Shown: piece by piece, positions 52,191 to 63,390 of the stretch
How the letters are laid out: every line of letters starts with the position of its first letter
Position numbering within the stretch: position 1 is the stretch's first letter
DNA from: Tenodera sinensis
Taxonomy: Eukaryota > Arthropoda > Insecta > Mantodea > Mantidae
NCBI GenBank assembly: GCA_030765045.1
Contig: CM060961.1
Coordinates: 139,673,564 to 139,737,563, forward strand
Direction of reading: 5' to 3'
DNA: 64,000 nucleotides
Notes under the pieces: model-generated
What the model was told of the DNA's origin: nothing
The model's database searches: none
What the model saw: the letters and a program-made list of their open reading frames with translations, nothing else
Translations under genes and position numbers: made by a program

Positions 52191-52249
52191 GGTTCACGTA
52201 GTTGGGAGGCTGGAAACATGTGGAATAGACGTATAGTCCTTCAGTGGCA

Positions 52250-52450
52250 CTAGGGTTAGGTGGAAGAGGAGTGGAGTTCGGTCGGGAAGAAGGTCCGGAT
52301 TGAGAAACGGTCGGGAAGACGGCTTAAGGATTGGGTCGGGAATAGGTGCTAGATTGAGAATCGGGTCGGGGAGAAGGCTGGTTTGAGGATCGGGTCGGGA
52401 AAAGGGGCCGCGTGGAGAAACGAGTTTGAAAGAGAGGCCGGGTGGATAAT
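52250..52450. repeat. Imperfect tandem repeat (GGGTCGGGAA-type units)
   Basis: Five or six units of roughly 30-37 bp share GATTGAGAA and CGGTCGGGA(A/G). A minus-strand frame of 188 codons across this region (52760-52194) encodes repeated Pro/Leu-rich segments and is probably a by-product. Confidence 0.6.
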
Positions 52451-53960
52451 CCAGGTTGCGGGACAAAATAAGTCGCTGATGGGTCAAGGAGCACGTGTTG
52501 TCAGCATCACGGAATTTGTGCGTAGGGGTCGTAGGTGGGGAAATGACTGGTGAAGGGGCCTGGGTGCAAGAGAGGGAACAGAGCGAGGATGAAAAGGCAC
52601 TAGAAGAGGAGTGGGAGGGTAGGAGAGAGCTGTTATGGAGCTGGATGGTGGTTGCAGCTGTGTTGGAATTAGGTGTGGTGGTACGGAAATTGATTTGAGA
52701 AATACGAGCGCTAGGTGTGTGTAAATGGGAACCGATGGAGTTCAAGTTGGTTTTAACCAAGGGCCGTTGTACCTTCAGAGACCGTTACATTGTCATACTG
52801 TCCTTAACTATGTCGTAGTCAAGTTAAATGAGCAATGAGTGAATAAGTAAGAGGTAAGAGTATGCTAGTCTAATAAAGGAAGATGAAAGAAGTATAGGAT
52901 GAAAGAAAGACCCTCTGTAGGTACCGAAAGAAGTCAGAAGAGGGCTGACATAAATGTGAAGTGCTAACCTTTCCGGAGAGAAGAGGCCAAGACTTTGCTG
53001 CTTTGCCTGACCAATTAGATAGAAGCTAGGTAGCAAACGTGGTAGCAGAGCAACCGTTCGAAGACAGTAGATCTCGTAGACTTCACCGCTACGCGGTGAG
53101 AACATGCGGAATCGCTGCCTCGTTGGTCGAAGGCTTTGTAAAGCAGCTAGCGCTCAAACGCTAAACCACTCCCGGGTGAAGGGCTGACTCGGATGTTTTA
53201 TTCACGCCTACTCTAGGCTAATCGGACTCTTCTGCACTTTCAGGTCTGGTTCTCTCGAAGTTCCCTCTGCCTCTAGTCGGATATATGGCTATCCTATCTC
53301 GCTGTCCTCCCTTCTTCCCTAGCCCGTTGCAAGTGTTGTATGTCGACAATAAAACCTCCCTACCATCTCTAAATCTGCAAACTATTGAGATCATACCATT
53401 AAAGAAACCACAGCAATCGAGCACGAACCTGATAACATTAATAGAAACAACGACTTGTTAGTGAATAAGCATTTGGGACTCAGTGCTCAACAAATGCACT
53501 AGAAGATTCAGCAGACGGCCGAAAGGAAAAAAATCACGACAAACAATCAGCTCCATCAGAATGAAGATCAGTAAACACAAACCACAGATACCAACCGGCC
53601 AAGCACACTTGAAGAAGCAACAGGCAACTCCATTAAGATCACCAATTGACAGCACCACCAAAGGTAATACACACGGCTTCTGCATGCAGTGCCTATCCAC
53701 AATACTCCCTGCATACGCATGAACTCTTCAGCTCATACCTAGGTCCGACTCTGGGCCGCTAGTCAAGTGTGGTACTTAACCCGTCTGTGTATATACTCCC
53801 TTGTGCATGAACGTTTTTAGTAATGAGCACTCACTAACCCCAGAGTGCTAAGGCGTAACGCCACACCCAATAGTACTGCCCTGCCCTACTCCCTTAGGCA
53901 GTAGCTAGTAGTAGCTATACCTGATCCGGCCTTAAAGTGTGTACGGATGCCAACATTACG
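52451..53960. other. Region of unknown nature, no gene recognised
   Basis: Moderate GC, including a short inverted word CACCGCTACGCGGTG near 53083. A plus-strand frame (53483-53722) is Lys/Arg-rich without a known motif. May belong to the same composite repeat as 51.3-52.2 kb. Confidence 0.4.
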
Positions 53961-54470
53961 CCGCAGCACAACTTTTACAGCGGGTGAAAACAGTGAAGAG
54001 CGAGTGGAAACACTTCTTTGCTATACTGTGTGTATATATTCAAGTGATGAACGGCGTGAGTAAATACTGCTTTTGATCTTCCAAAAGATTTAAACATTAG
54101 TTTAGATATTTTACTTCCATCTATTGTAACATGATATACAGTACTTCCCCAATTGCATTGTTTACTGCAGTGAATCGTATCTCTGACATTCGTCCTATTA
54201 CAATTGAGTGCAGTGTTGTCAGGTTCAGGGATTTTTCTCTCAGCGTAGGTATTTTTCCACTCGAAAGGGAATGAGGTAATTCTTTGGAAAAAAAAGGCAT
54301 TTTTCAAGCAAAACTTTTTAAGTTCAAGAATTCAAATTCATTTACTCACACACTTCTGCTTTTAAACAAGAATTTTTCCTCACAAGACGTTGCAGCATTA
54401 AATGGAAGTATTACTTTCTTAGCAGTTTTTGCAGTATATGTACTTAATGAAAAAGTTTGTTGCCGGGCAG
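53961..54470. other. AT-rich spacer
   Basis: A minus-strand frame (54307-53975) has no recognisable motif. Confidence 0.45.
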
Positions 54471-54471
54471 C

Positions 54472-54838
54472 TACACTCACTCACTCACTCATTCACTCAC
54501 TCATTCACTCACTCACTCAGTCACTCACTTACACACTCAGTCAATCACTCAGTCACCTCACTCACTCACTTACTCACACACTCACTCACGCACTCAGTCA
54601 GTCACTCACTCACTCACTCACTTATTCACACACTCACTCACGCACTCACGCATTCACTCACTCACTCACTCACTCACTCACTCACACACTCACTCACTCA
54701 TTCACTCATTCATTCACTCACTCACTCACTCACTCACTCACTCACTCACTCAGTCACTCACTCACTTACTCACACACTCATTCACTCACGCACTTACTCA
54801 CTCACTCACTCACGCATCCACCCACCCACTCACTCACT
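54472..54838. repeat. (CACT)n tetranucleotide array, about 370 bp
   Basis: Irregular CACT/CATT/CAGT/CACG units. All three plus frames are open and encode Thr-His-Ser-Leu repeats; these are not genes. Confidence 0.95.
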
Positions 54839-54889
54839 TCACAAATTACTCTTACAAAAAACTTATTCTTCTATTCTACTTCTTGTTCT

Positions 54890-55150
54890 TTCTTTACCTG
54901 ATTACCCTCCCCATGTGTAGGACTTATACCTCCTAGGACTTACAAGCCAGTGCCTAGGGTCAGACGCCTACTGGGGAGCACAGGAATCTATGGACCGGAT
55001 AGAGTGGAGACATGGCAGTGGGTGATCAGCCAAGCACCAGATTTGAGAGGGAGAAAGAGGATGATATGAAATGCAGGCGAAATGATAATGGAAAGGTGAT
55101 GATGGAGCAATGGGTGGAATGAGTGGCGGAGGAATCCGGAGAAAATTGTA
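54890..55150 (-). repeat. SINE family A, 5'-truncated
   Basis: Minus-strand match to the SINE body: CTCCGGATTCCTCCGCCACTC, then the ACCATTGCTCC block, GGTGCTTGGCTGATCACCCA and the GGGTAATCAG end near 54900. The tRNA head is missing. Confidence 0.75.
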
Positions 55151-55339
55151 ATGGGAAACAATGAAGGCACCGTTTTTAATGGGGTTGCACAATATGCCTT
55201 TTAGGCTGACGCGTAGACCAAACACCAAAAAAATCTCCCTTATCGTATCTTACCACCTAAAACAGGCACATAATTATAAAACCAAAACCAAAAAAGAGTA
55301 TCTAAGAAATGGTTGAATTCATCAAAGCTTTATTTGACA

Positions 55340-57310
55340 CTAGCTGACCCAACAGACGTCGTTCTATCAAAAGTCATTACACTGTGGCAGTCCCACAAAT
55401 TTATATTCTTTGGTCAGGTTCTGGTGATGGCGTCGCTTATAAAGTGTAAGTATAGTGATGACGTCTTTGGTTTTCAGTAATGGTCACCAGAACAGATAAT
55501 ATACAGTCACAAATATGTAATATAAACAAAACATTGAATATAAATGTATTTCAGAGTGATCACTTTGTTTATTGACTGTCCAATAATTACCATGATATCA
55601 ACAATGGGTACATTTGCATAACGTTTATATACTTTCTATGTATTTTTATTGTTACAATCATAAACAACTACTTACAAAATTCCGTTATCTATTTCTCACA
55701 CTGCATTACTTTAGCAATATTATCTTAGATATTTTCATTGCAATGCTTTAAGGTACACGATATTTTTTGTTTGATTACCTGGCACGTAAACAAACAAATC
55801 TAATGGTTTTCCAACACGGGAACAGGCAACATACAATTGGCCATGCGATAAACATGGATTTTCAAGATTAATGCCACAAACATTCAATGACTGCCCCTGG
55901 GATTTATTTATGGTCATAGTGAAAGCACTGAAAACTGCAGTCGTTTAAATTCGAATACTATGTCAGTCGGAATCATTAGAGTGCGTGGTATCAAAACGTC
56001 TTTTCCCTTACACTTTCCCTTTAGGATGGTTGCATCGATCACGTTGTTCAGTAGGTTTTTTTCACCGCTAGCCGTGTGCCGTTACAAAGACGGGGTTGGT
56101 TGATATTTCGCAACATTATCATCACCGAGGCGACCTTTAATTGAAGATTGTGAGGCGACAATCCTGGCAAATCCAGCGAGTTGAAAAATTCGGGTGGATA
56201 GTTGACGGCATCATCTTGGTTTGTAGCGGAATCAACTGATTTGTATGTCCTCAATTCACCGGCAATTTAATTTTGAATTTTGAAATTTAATTCATTTACA
56301 TCCATGTCCTTGGCAGCCAACATAGCTCGTTCGCTCAACCAGATATGATCTATGTAATTCTGAGCAATGTTTGGGAACACCCTTTGAATGAGTTCGGTTT
56401 TTGATTCAGTAAACTGACAAAAATTGTCAGGAAAGGTAACGCAGCCAATGAAAACGTCTCAAGGGAATTTGCCGTTACTCAAGTCAATGAATTGTTTTGA
56501 AAATATTTCTCCAGATGAATAATTTTGCAAATCGACACACATAATCTTGCTTAAATTATTGTATCTTGACGTTTTTCCACAAAACAGAGGACTTTAAACA
56601 TGCATTAAGTTCATGAGCTGGCGTTGATCGTGGAATCACTGGCAATGTTTGACGAAAATCTCCTGCTAACAAAATCATCGCACCACCAAATCGATTTCGA
56701 TTGTTCTGCAGATCATGCATGATTCGGTCTAATGCCTCCAAAGACTTTGTGTGCCATCGTGCATTCATCCCATACTATCAATCTACACTGCTGCAAAATC
56801 TTTGCCATTGCAGAGTTCTTCGAAAGGTTGCTTCGCATATTGAACGGCAATTTTAGCACTGAATGGGCTGTTCGACCATCTTCCAACAATGTAGCTGCAA
56901 TGGCTGATGAAGCAAGTGCGATTGCGATTTTATTGTGTGAGCGAATTGTTGCTAAAATAAATGAAATCAAAAAAAGCTTTATCTGTACCACCGGGAGCGT
57001 CCAAGAAGTAAATCCCTCCAGTTCCGTCATTCACAACTTTCTTAAGAGCATTAAATACACACTTTTGTTGTTGGTTCAATAGTAGAATATTTATGCGAAC
57101 TGATTCGCTTAAAGCGTCGAGATCTAGTGCACGACTTTACTGGACCAGCAATGTTATCCAAACCCTTTTGAATAGTAAATGGGCTCACCGATAAGAGGTT
57201 CTTATCAACCTCAGTTCTAGCTATTACTAAGTAGAGAGGACCACTCAACTCTGCTACTTTCTTTAAACACACTTAAATAGGTTTTTTGTTTTGAGTTTTA
57301 GAAGAACTCA
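55340..57310 (-). mobile_element. Helitron remnant
   Basis: The minus strand ends in GGGTCAGCTAG followed by T (55340), consistent with a CTAG 3' end and insertion next to T. The interior encodes a decayed PIF1-type helicase. I did not find the Rep domain, a convincing 3' hairpin or the 5' TC end, so the element is 5'-truncated or decayed. Confidence 0.6.
55735..57272 (-). pseudogene. Helitron PIF1-like helicase, decayed
   Basis: Minus-strand pieces in order: LYLVIARTEVDKNLL, GGIYFLDAPGGTDKAFF (Walker A with GTGKT changed to GTDKA), ATLLEDGRTAHSVLKLPFNM, RLIVWDECTMAHK (Walker B DEC), ALDRIMHDLQNNRNRFGGAM, ILLAGDFRQTLPVIPRSTPA, SLDLPGLSPHNLQLKVASVM, RNINQPRLCNGTRL and MTINKSQGQSLNVCGINLEN with LYVACSRVGKPLDLFVY. 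These are SF1 helicase motifs of the Helitron type, which unwinds DNA during rolling-circle transposition. Several frameshifts and stops and a mutated Walker A make it inactive. Confidence 0.85.
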
Positions 57311-57505
57311 TGGCGGCGATATCCTCCACCATTGCAAATGTCTGATGGCATGCTCACTTCCTGGACGCCACCCCGGCTTAGCTGAGGGTCCCGGCCTGGA
57401 CCTTACTCACCCTAGGGTCTCACCTCCCAATGTATAGACAGAGGGACCCAATCGCCTTCAGGAGTGCACAGCTCATGCAATGGCCCCTCTCCGTTAAATT
57501 TAAAC
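57311..57505. other. GC-richer spacer
   Basis: No gene or repeat that I can name. Confidence 0.4.
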
Positions 57506-57507
57506 AT

Positions 57508-57729
57508 TTATTTTGTTGTTTAACGACGCTATCAATTGCTAGGATCACATCAGCGTCGCCGGTGTGCCGGATTTTGTCCCGTAGGAGTTCTTTTACCAGT
57601 CAGTAAATTTACTGACATGCAGCTATCTTTCTAAGCTCACTTAAAAACCATCGACCTGAGCCGGATTTGAACCCGCGACCTTGGGAACAGTAGGTCAACG
57701 TCTAACCAACTGAGCCACCCAGACCGACA
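57508..57729 (-). repeat. tRNA-derived SINE (family B)
   Basis: Minus strand: TCGGTCTGGGTGGCTCAGTT, A-box TGGCTCAGTTGGTTAGACG, B-box GGGTTCAAATCC, and the same body and TTAAACAACAAAAT end as 21295-21530. The two copies differ by scattered substitutions. Confidence 0.8.
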
Positions 57730-58403
57730 GGTCCCTCCCCGAGACTGACCTTTAGCAGCGGATACGAACACAGATCCTACATGATAACCAGGGGCTGGGA
57801 ATTACGCGGTTACCCAGCCACCCCTTGCGTCTCCCCATCCACCTACAACCCCGCGTAGGTTATCCATCAGACTGTGTACAGGGAGGTATCTGGCAGGAGG
57901 TCAAATACAAAAGTGGACCAAAGTTGATTGGACGTTTGGCATGTGCCCTAAAACACCTTAGAGGAACCCAATCGAGAGCATGGCTCGGGGCCAAACCCGT
58001 ACCTACCGTAGCAGGACCCCCTGGAGGAGTGTGACTTCGCAGTCCTCTCCCAGATGAGTCGCCGACCAAGACCACCGAGCCCCATCCACCCGTTGTGGAA
58101 TGTTCTTTGCTTGCCCTCACCTCCCGCTTAACAGTAGTCAAAAAATCACTCACCTAGTAGTTCGTCCGGATCATCGAGCACTGAGCCCCTCCGCTACGCC
58201 AAGGCGACATTCTCCGGAGGGAAAAAAGATTTGGTGAATATTCTAGTGAGGATATTATTGTATAATTGAAGAGGCAAAATCAAAAAATACGAAAAACAGT
58301 GGGCCATGTGTATGGAATCAGTTTCAGATGTTTTGCAACGAAAGGCTATATTTACAAATAAATGAGGACCATCACTCAAAAATTCTCAATAAATTAAGAA
58401 ATG
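57730..58403. other. GC-richer region, unclassified repeat-like
   Basis: Open frames exist on both strands (57825-58034 plus, 58153-57860 minus) but neither has a recognisable motif. Composition differs from the AT-rich flanks, which suggests an inserted repeat. Confidence 0.4.
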
Positions 58404-58416
58404 TAAGCTGCACATC

Positions 58417-58770
58417 GACCACCTTCGTAGCGCAGTTGGTAGCGCACTTGCCTCTGGCGCGGAGGACCCGGGTTCGATCCCCGGTACCAGCATAGGGATT
58501 TTATCCCCTCTGGGAGGTCTGGCACGGTGTGCACTCCGACTCGTTAGGTCCCAGGGGGACCAATTGAGGAGCTACTTGATGGAGAAGTAGCGGCCCCTGG
58601 TCGAGAAGACCGCATAACTGGCCGGGAGGGCTCGGGGCGCTGACCACGTCCCACCCTCCAGTACTGCACCTCACCAATGACGTCTGTAGTGGGCAGAGGT
58701 GGGGGACGCAGCGGCTGGGCGCTAGGCTTTGGCCCTTCATGGGCTGTCGCGCCGGGGTTTAGTTTTTAGT
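58417..58770 (+). repeat. tRNA-derived SINE (family C) with 13-bp TSD
   Basis: A perfect duplication TAAGCTGCACATC (58404-58416 and 58771-58783). The head has an A-box TAGCGCAGTTGGTAGCGC, an anticodon-like arm (CCTC/GAGG) and a B-box GGGTTCGATCCC with a paired T stem. The acceptor stem does not pair, so this is not a working tRNA. A GC-rich body of about 270 bp follows. The intact promoter boxes and TSD point to a fairly young insertion. Confidence 0.85.
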
Positions 58771-58783
58771 TAAGCTGCACATC

Positions 58784-59408
58784 CGTGAATATCAGACAGC
58801 AAAGACAGCAGCCGTCTTTATTTACACTCGAAAATTGTACATTTAATAATTGTAATTTTAAATAGAGCAGACCTATCTTTAATGAATAGCCTACTAACGC
58901 AAATTCGTTTTTATATTCATCACATGCCTAATTCCTCATTTCCCTGCTTTAAACGCTAGAATTATGTTCTTGGTTTTCTCACAGCCTACTGGATTAGCTT
59001 TAGTGTCAACGGTGAAATAAATCTTAATTAAAATGTATGAATGCTATTGTGAGTTGTAAGTCGCTTACTTTTAAGTCACTTTTAATATTAAGTAGTATTA
59101 AATAAATGAATTATTAATAATTTCGTCGAATTCTCTAAACAAATACCACTTGAAGTTTTCATATTTGGGATAATTGGGGTAATCCATGTTACTGCGTGTT
59201 ACAAATAGGAAACAAAATAAACTCAATTTATGTTTTCCTTATTAAGAATCATAGCAGTTTAGTAGAATTGCTAATGTTTTGGTAATTAGGAGTAGGACTT
59301 ACTGGAAGCCATTTTAAAACTGCAAACAGCTTGTGCGAGAGCATGGATGCAAATGAGAAAATGCGTGAGTGAGGGAAGACTACGATGTTGTGAGTGAAAC
59401 TTTGATTC
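58784..59408. other. AT-rich spacer
   Basis: No assigned feature. Confidence 0.5.
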
Positions 59409-59840
59409 GTGGTTTCTTTTTATTTACCATGCAAAAAAGATAGAAATTATCAAAAAGGTAGGGAAACTCCAGCACCAGAGAATTTGAAAACAAAATTAAA
59501 AACTTATGTGCAACATTTCATAGAAATTTATGGCCCAGAATTGTTAACAGGTTGTAAACTTAGAGTCAAGGAATTTTGTTGGCTATATGTTCTTCTCAAT
59601 TCTCAATACCATTGCTTCCATACCAAGGATTCTCATCACACGCGCCTGTATAAATACGTCGTGTTTCTACATTGTCCTTCAATTTGTATCTTAACTGCCG
59701 AAAAAGATAGGTACTTATCTTTGCAACCTTATTTGTGTAAGGTTAAAGTACCTGTCAGCAGCGATATGTGTTGCACGAATAAGCAATTATACCGTAATAG
59801 CGTTAGGTCATGTAATCCTATGGTTAGAACAGCTGATTAG
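59409..59840 (+). other. Open frame of 143 codons, unrecognised
   Basis: Begins MVSFYLPCKKDRNYQKGR and contains several Cys and Lys residues, with no motif that I recognise and no splice or promoter support. It may be chance or part of a decayed repeat. Confidence 0.25.
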
Positions 59841-59955
59841 GAAATAAACGTAATTCTAACTTGGGAAAAATTCTTGCTTTGGAAAATGTTGCAATACTGT
59901 TTGTCCCATAACGTTGTTTACGTCTTAACTGTAGCAGGTAGAAAAGATACTATGC

Positions 59956-59958
<3 letters not shown>

Positions 59959-60022
<64 letters not shown>
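59959..60022. repeat. (AT)n microsatellite
   Basis: About 64 bp of pure AT. Confidence 0.97.
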
Positions 60023-60028
<6 letters not shown>

Positions 60029-60828
60029 GAGAGAGGGGGAGAAGCTGCATAATTCAAAAACCAAATCTCGGATAAACTTGAGGACTGGGGATACGACACG
60101 AAGAGTTTTAAGAGAATCCATCGCCACAAAATACCCTTTACAAAGAAAAAAAGTTCGTTAGTTTTTATTTTTTCAAAAATGCCTATAAAATATGCATGGC
60201 AAATAAAATATGTAGGTATCTTGAATTTTCTAGGAGCCTTCGAACTCTTCATTCTGAATGGCTTTTCTGTGTAAGAGATAGACAAAATCTTACTACTCCA
60301 AAATGGCTCGTTCTGGCTCATTATGGTTCACAATGTATGTCAATTGCTTCTTTTGTGGCTTTTAATATTTCTGAGATATTCTTTTTTATGGTTTGAATTT
60401 TCAAATGTTTATACCTTTTGCAAGTGGTAAGTAGCTATTCGACTTTTCTGGTGGTCTTGCAAAGATTATGTAATATAATGGCTCTCATATAGTGATCTGT
60501 TTCTTAAACATTGAATTAATGCTTTCAGTCATGCTGTTTACACGCAGACACATGCACAGTAAACACACATACAAGGGCGTTGTTTCAAAAATGTTTTCTT
60601 TTGGATTCGTGGGGCTTCAAACATGCATAGCCCTTGAAAAATTGAAACTGATTTTTTATTTATGGACGGTTTGTAGCTGCTGTGGTTTTCAGCGTTCCAT
60701 TTTATATCATTCGTGAGAGACAACTTAATTTTGCTCAGAGGCCTCTTTATCAGGCTTGAGGTTCTTTTGTATGCAGTAAATCTAAAATTGGGACCAACTT
60801 AAGATTTGTATACCCCTCCCCCCCAAAA
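60023..60828. other. AT-rich spacer, no feature seen
   Basis: Short open frames without motifs. Confidence 0.45.
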
Positions 60829-60834
60829 AATCGA

Positions 60835-60910
60835 TCACATTCCGCCGGATTTGAACCCGTGACCTTGAGAACCATGGGCTAGCATGTTATCCTCAGGCCA
60901 CGGAGGATGA
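60835..60910 (-). repeat. tRNA-like SINE head
   Basis: Minus strand: CCTCCGTGGCCTGAGGATAA (A-box-like), a tRNA-like middle, B-box GGGTTCAAATCC with a paired CCGG flank. The body is not recognisable beyond it. No target duplication found. Confidence 0.55.
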
Positions 60911-61034
60911 CAATACTGGGTGGAATGCAATAGTTACTCTGTCCATTCAGGCACATGGTTGAGAAAAAATAAAACAACGTATTGAAACAAATAATAATGG
61001 ATACCTCGGAATGGATTATATCACAGAAAGGTTA

Positions 61035-63306
61035 TACTGGTCAACATAATTTTTGTCTCATGAGTGCCAATAGTTGTACTTAATGCAGTTTTTTTTAATC
61101 GTGTTTTCAAATAGTTATTCGGAAATTCTCCATCACCCATACTTTTTTTTTATTTCAATTACAATTTTTTAAAATAAAAGTTTTTTTCATCCATTGTAAA
61201 ATAAGAATTTTTACAACATTGTAAATGTGGTAGAATCAAATGAACTAACTCAAATGGTATTGTTGTGCAGGTTCAGACATGTATAGACATGTGCAGACAG
61301 ACAAATGTAATCTAGGGTAGCATGCATTCATTAAACGATGTCAGTTGTGAGATAGCAGTGAACCAGTAAACACGCAATTGTGGGTGCTTTGTGTCTGGAT
61401 TATTGTATATTATATATTTGCAAATTTATTTCCTTTAATTTGTTGTGAGTTACAAAATGCCTAGAGTTTGTTTAATTCATCCTAACAACTTTTGTTTATG
61501 TGGTGAAGAGACGCTCAAGTCCCAAAGGCGAAACCGTACTCCATTAGTAAAAAAGTGCTATGAACTTTATTTTGGATGTAAGGTGGGGGACCAAACAAGG
61601 GCCTGGGTCCCATCTATATGTTGTTTATCGTGTAGTAGGCTTCTCACTGTGCGGAAGAACGGCATACGCCACATGCCATTTGCTATCCCTATGATTTGGA
61701 GGGAACCTAAGGATCACTCCTCTGACTGTTATTTCTGCTTAACAAACATTAAAGCGATTACGTCAAAATCAGAACATACAGTGGTGCACCCTGATCTGCA
61801 ATCTGAAATGAGACCAGTTCCACACTGCAAAGAACATGTGACATGAACCAAAGCCTCCAGAACATGTGGCATTAGATAAAGAGAGCTCAGATTCTGATGG
61901 ATCTAAGGAAGAAAAAGAAACATCTTTTGGTGATACAACTTTTGAACAAAGCTGTTCATCTGAGCCTCGTTTATTGACTCAAGAAGGTCTTAACGATCTC
62001 ATACGTAATTTAAAGTTATCCAAAAACCAGTCTGAAATGCTTAGTTCCCGGCTAAAAGGACGGAATCTTCTTCAGAAGAATACATAAATATGTATTTATC
62101 GTAGTTATCATTCTCAATTCAAAGACTATTTTTCTGAAGAAAAATGGCTTAGTATTTTGTAATGACATCTTGTCTCCTATGGAGGCATTTGGTATTGAGC
62201 ATAACCCAACAGAATGGCGCTTGTTCATTGATTCCTTCAAAGCTAGTTGAAGAGCAGTGCTTCTGCATAATGGCAATACATTCCCATTAGTACCTGTAGC
62301 TTACTCTGTTGGTATGAAATATACATAGGTATAACAACTTTAAATTTATATTGCCAAAGCTTTAATATGCAGTGTGTGAATGGAATATTTGTGGTAATTT
62401 GAAGGTTACTGCACTTATTCTTAGTCTGCAGCTTGGTTGCACAAAGTACTGTTGTTTTTCATGTCTTTGGGATAGTAGGTACGGAAAAACCATTACTTTA
62501 GAAAAGAATGGCTTAAACATGAATCATTCATTCCTGGACAGAAAAATGTGAAAATGACGCATTGTGTAATCCAAAAACTATGTGTCTACCTCCGTTACAT
62601 ATCAAACTAAGATTAATGAAGAATTTTGTTAAAGCCATGGACAATACTTCTGGGTTCATGTATTTAAAACAAATTTCCTAAAATTAGTGAAGCAAAAATT
62701 AAAGAAGGGATATTTGTGGGTCCACAAATACGATCATTAATACATGAAGACAAGTTTGAGGAACTATTGAATCCACTAGAGAAAGCAGCTTAGCAAGCAT
62801 TCAGAACTCGAAAGGAGGAAAATTACCGTGATATTGTCAATTATCTTATAACATCTTATAACAATTTGGGTCATAATATGTCCTTAAAAGTACACTTCCC
62901 GCACTCGCACCTAGATTTTTTCCCGGAAAATTTTGGCGCAGTGAGCGATGAGCATGGGGAACACTTTCATCAGGAGGTTTCAGCTATGGAAAAGAGATAT
63001 CAAGGCAAATGGAATCCTATATTGCTGGCCGATTATTGTTGGACCATCAAGAGGAACGCTCCACAGGCGAAATTTAGCCGAAAATCGTCATTTCTTACTC
63101 TCTAGGTGAGTCCGAGTGTTCGAATTTTGCGTAGTTAAGAATATAGAAAATATTAAAGTGTTTGAAATTATAAATGCCTGTCACTCGGAAACTTTGCATG
63201 ATGGAAAAAACCCGATATCATATTTGAATTCAGGAAAAAAATACCATCAGAATCATACATTTTTCTTTCTGAGCCAAAAAAAAAGTTTATTTTTTGTTGT
63301 TCAGTG
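61035..63306 (+). mobile_element. CMC-type transposon, decayed copy 2 (2272 bp)
   Basis: TACTGGTCAACATAATTTTT at the left and CACTGAACAACAAAAAATAA (reverse) at the right, flanked by a 3-bp duplication TTA (61032-61034 and 63307-63309). Same length class, gene position and leader words (a GTGCAGGTTCA block before the gene) as 11616-13914. The first base of the left end has mutated from C to T. Confidence 0.8.
61457..63105 (+). pseudogene. CMC-type transposase, decayed copy
   Basis: It begins MPRVCLIHPNNFCLCGEETL with the Cys-rich module clean to about 61846 (PLVKKCYELYFGCKVGD, MPFAIPMIWREP, DCYFCLTNIKAITSKS). Frames then change repeatedly: LNDLIRNLKLSKNQSEMLSS, EWRLFIDSF, EWNICGN-like (the Asp is lost), LPPLHIKLRLMKNFVKAMDN and a clean end (62866-63105) with SLKVHFPHSHLDFFPENFGA, VSDEHGEHF and MEKRYQGKWN. 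It corresponds over its length to the intact protein at 12032-13705 and shows which residues the family conserves. Confidence 0.8.
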
Positions 63307-63390
63307 TTATTTGAAATAAATTGTGTTTTTAAAGAGATCTGTGTCTTTGCTCAGTACATTGTCTATCTTTTGTGGTTTACCACTTATACC

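Noticed and set aside
52194..52760. Minus-strand 188-aa Pro/Leu-rich protein
   Set aside because: Its repeats follow the underlying tandem DNA repeat; no domain, no splice or promoter support.
54284..54936. Overlapping 160-205 codon frames rich in Thr-His-Ser-Leu
   Set aside because: All three frames are open because of the CACT tetranucleotide array.
58417..58490. Functional tRNA gene
   Set aside because: D, anticodon-like and T arms can be drawn, but the acceptor stem does not pair and the segment is the head of a SINE with a 13-bp TSD.
59409..59840. Protein-coding gene of 143 aa
   Set aside because: Kept only as an unrecognised open frame: no motif, no supporting context, flanked by AT-rich noncoding DNA.
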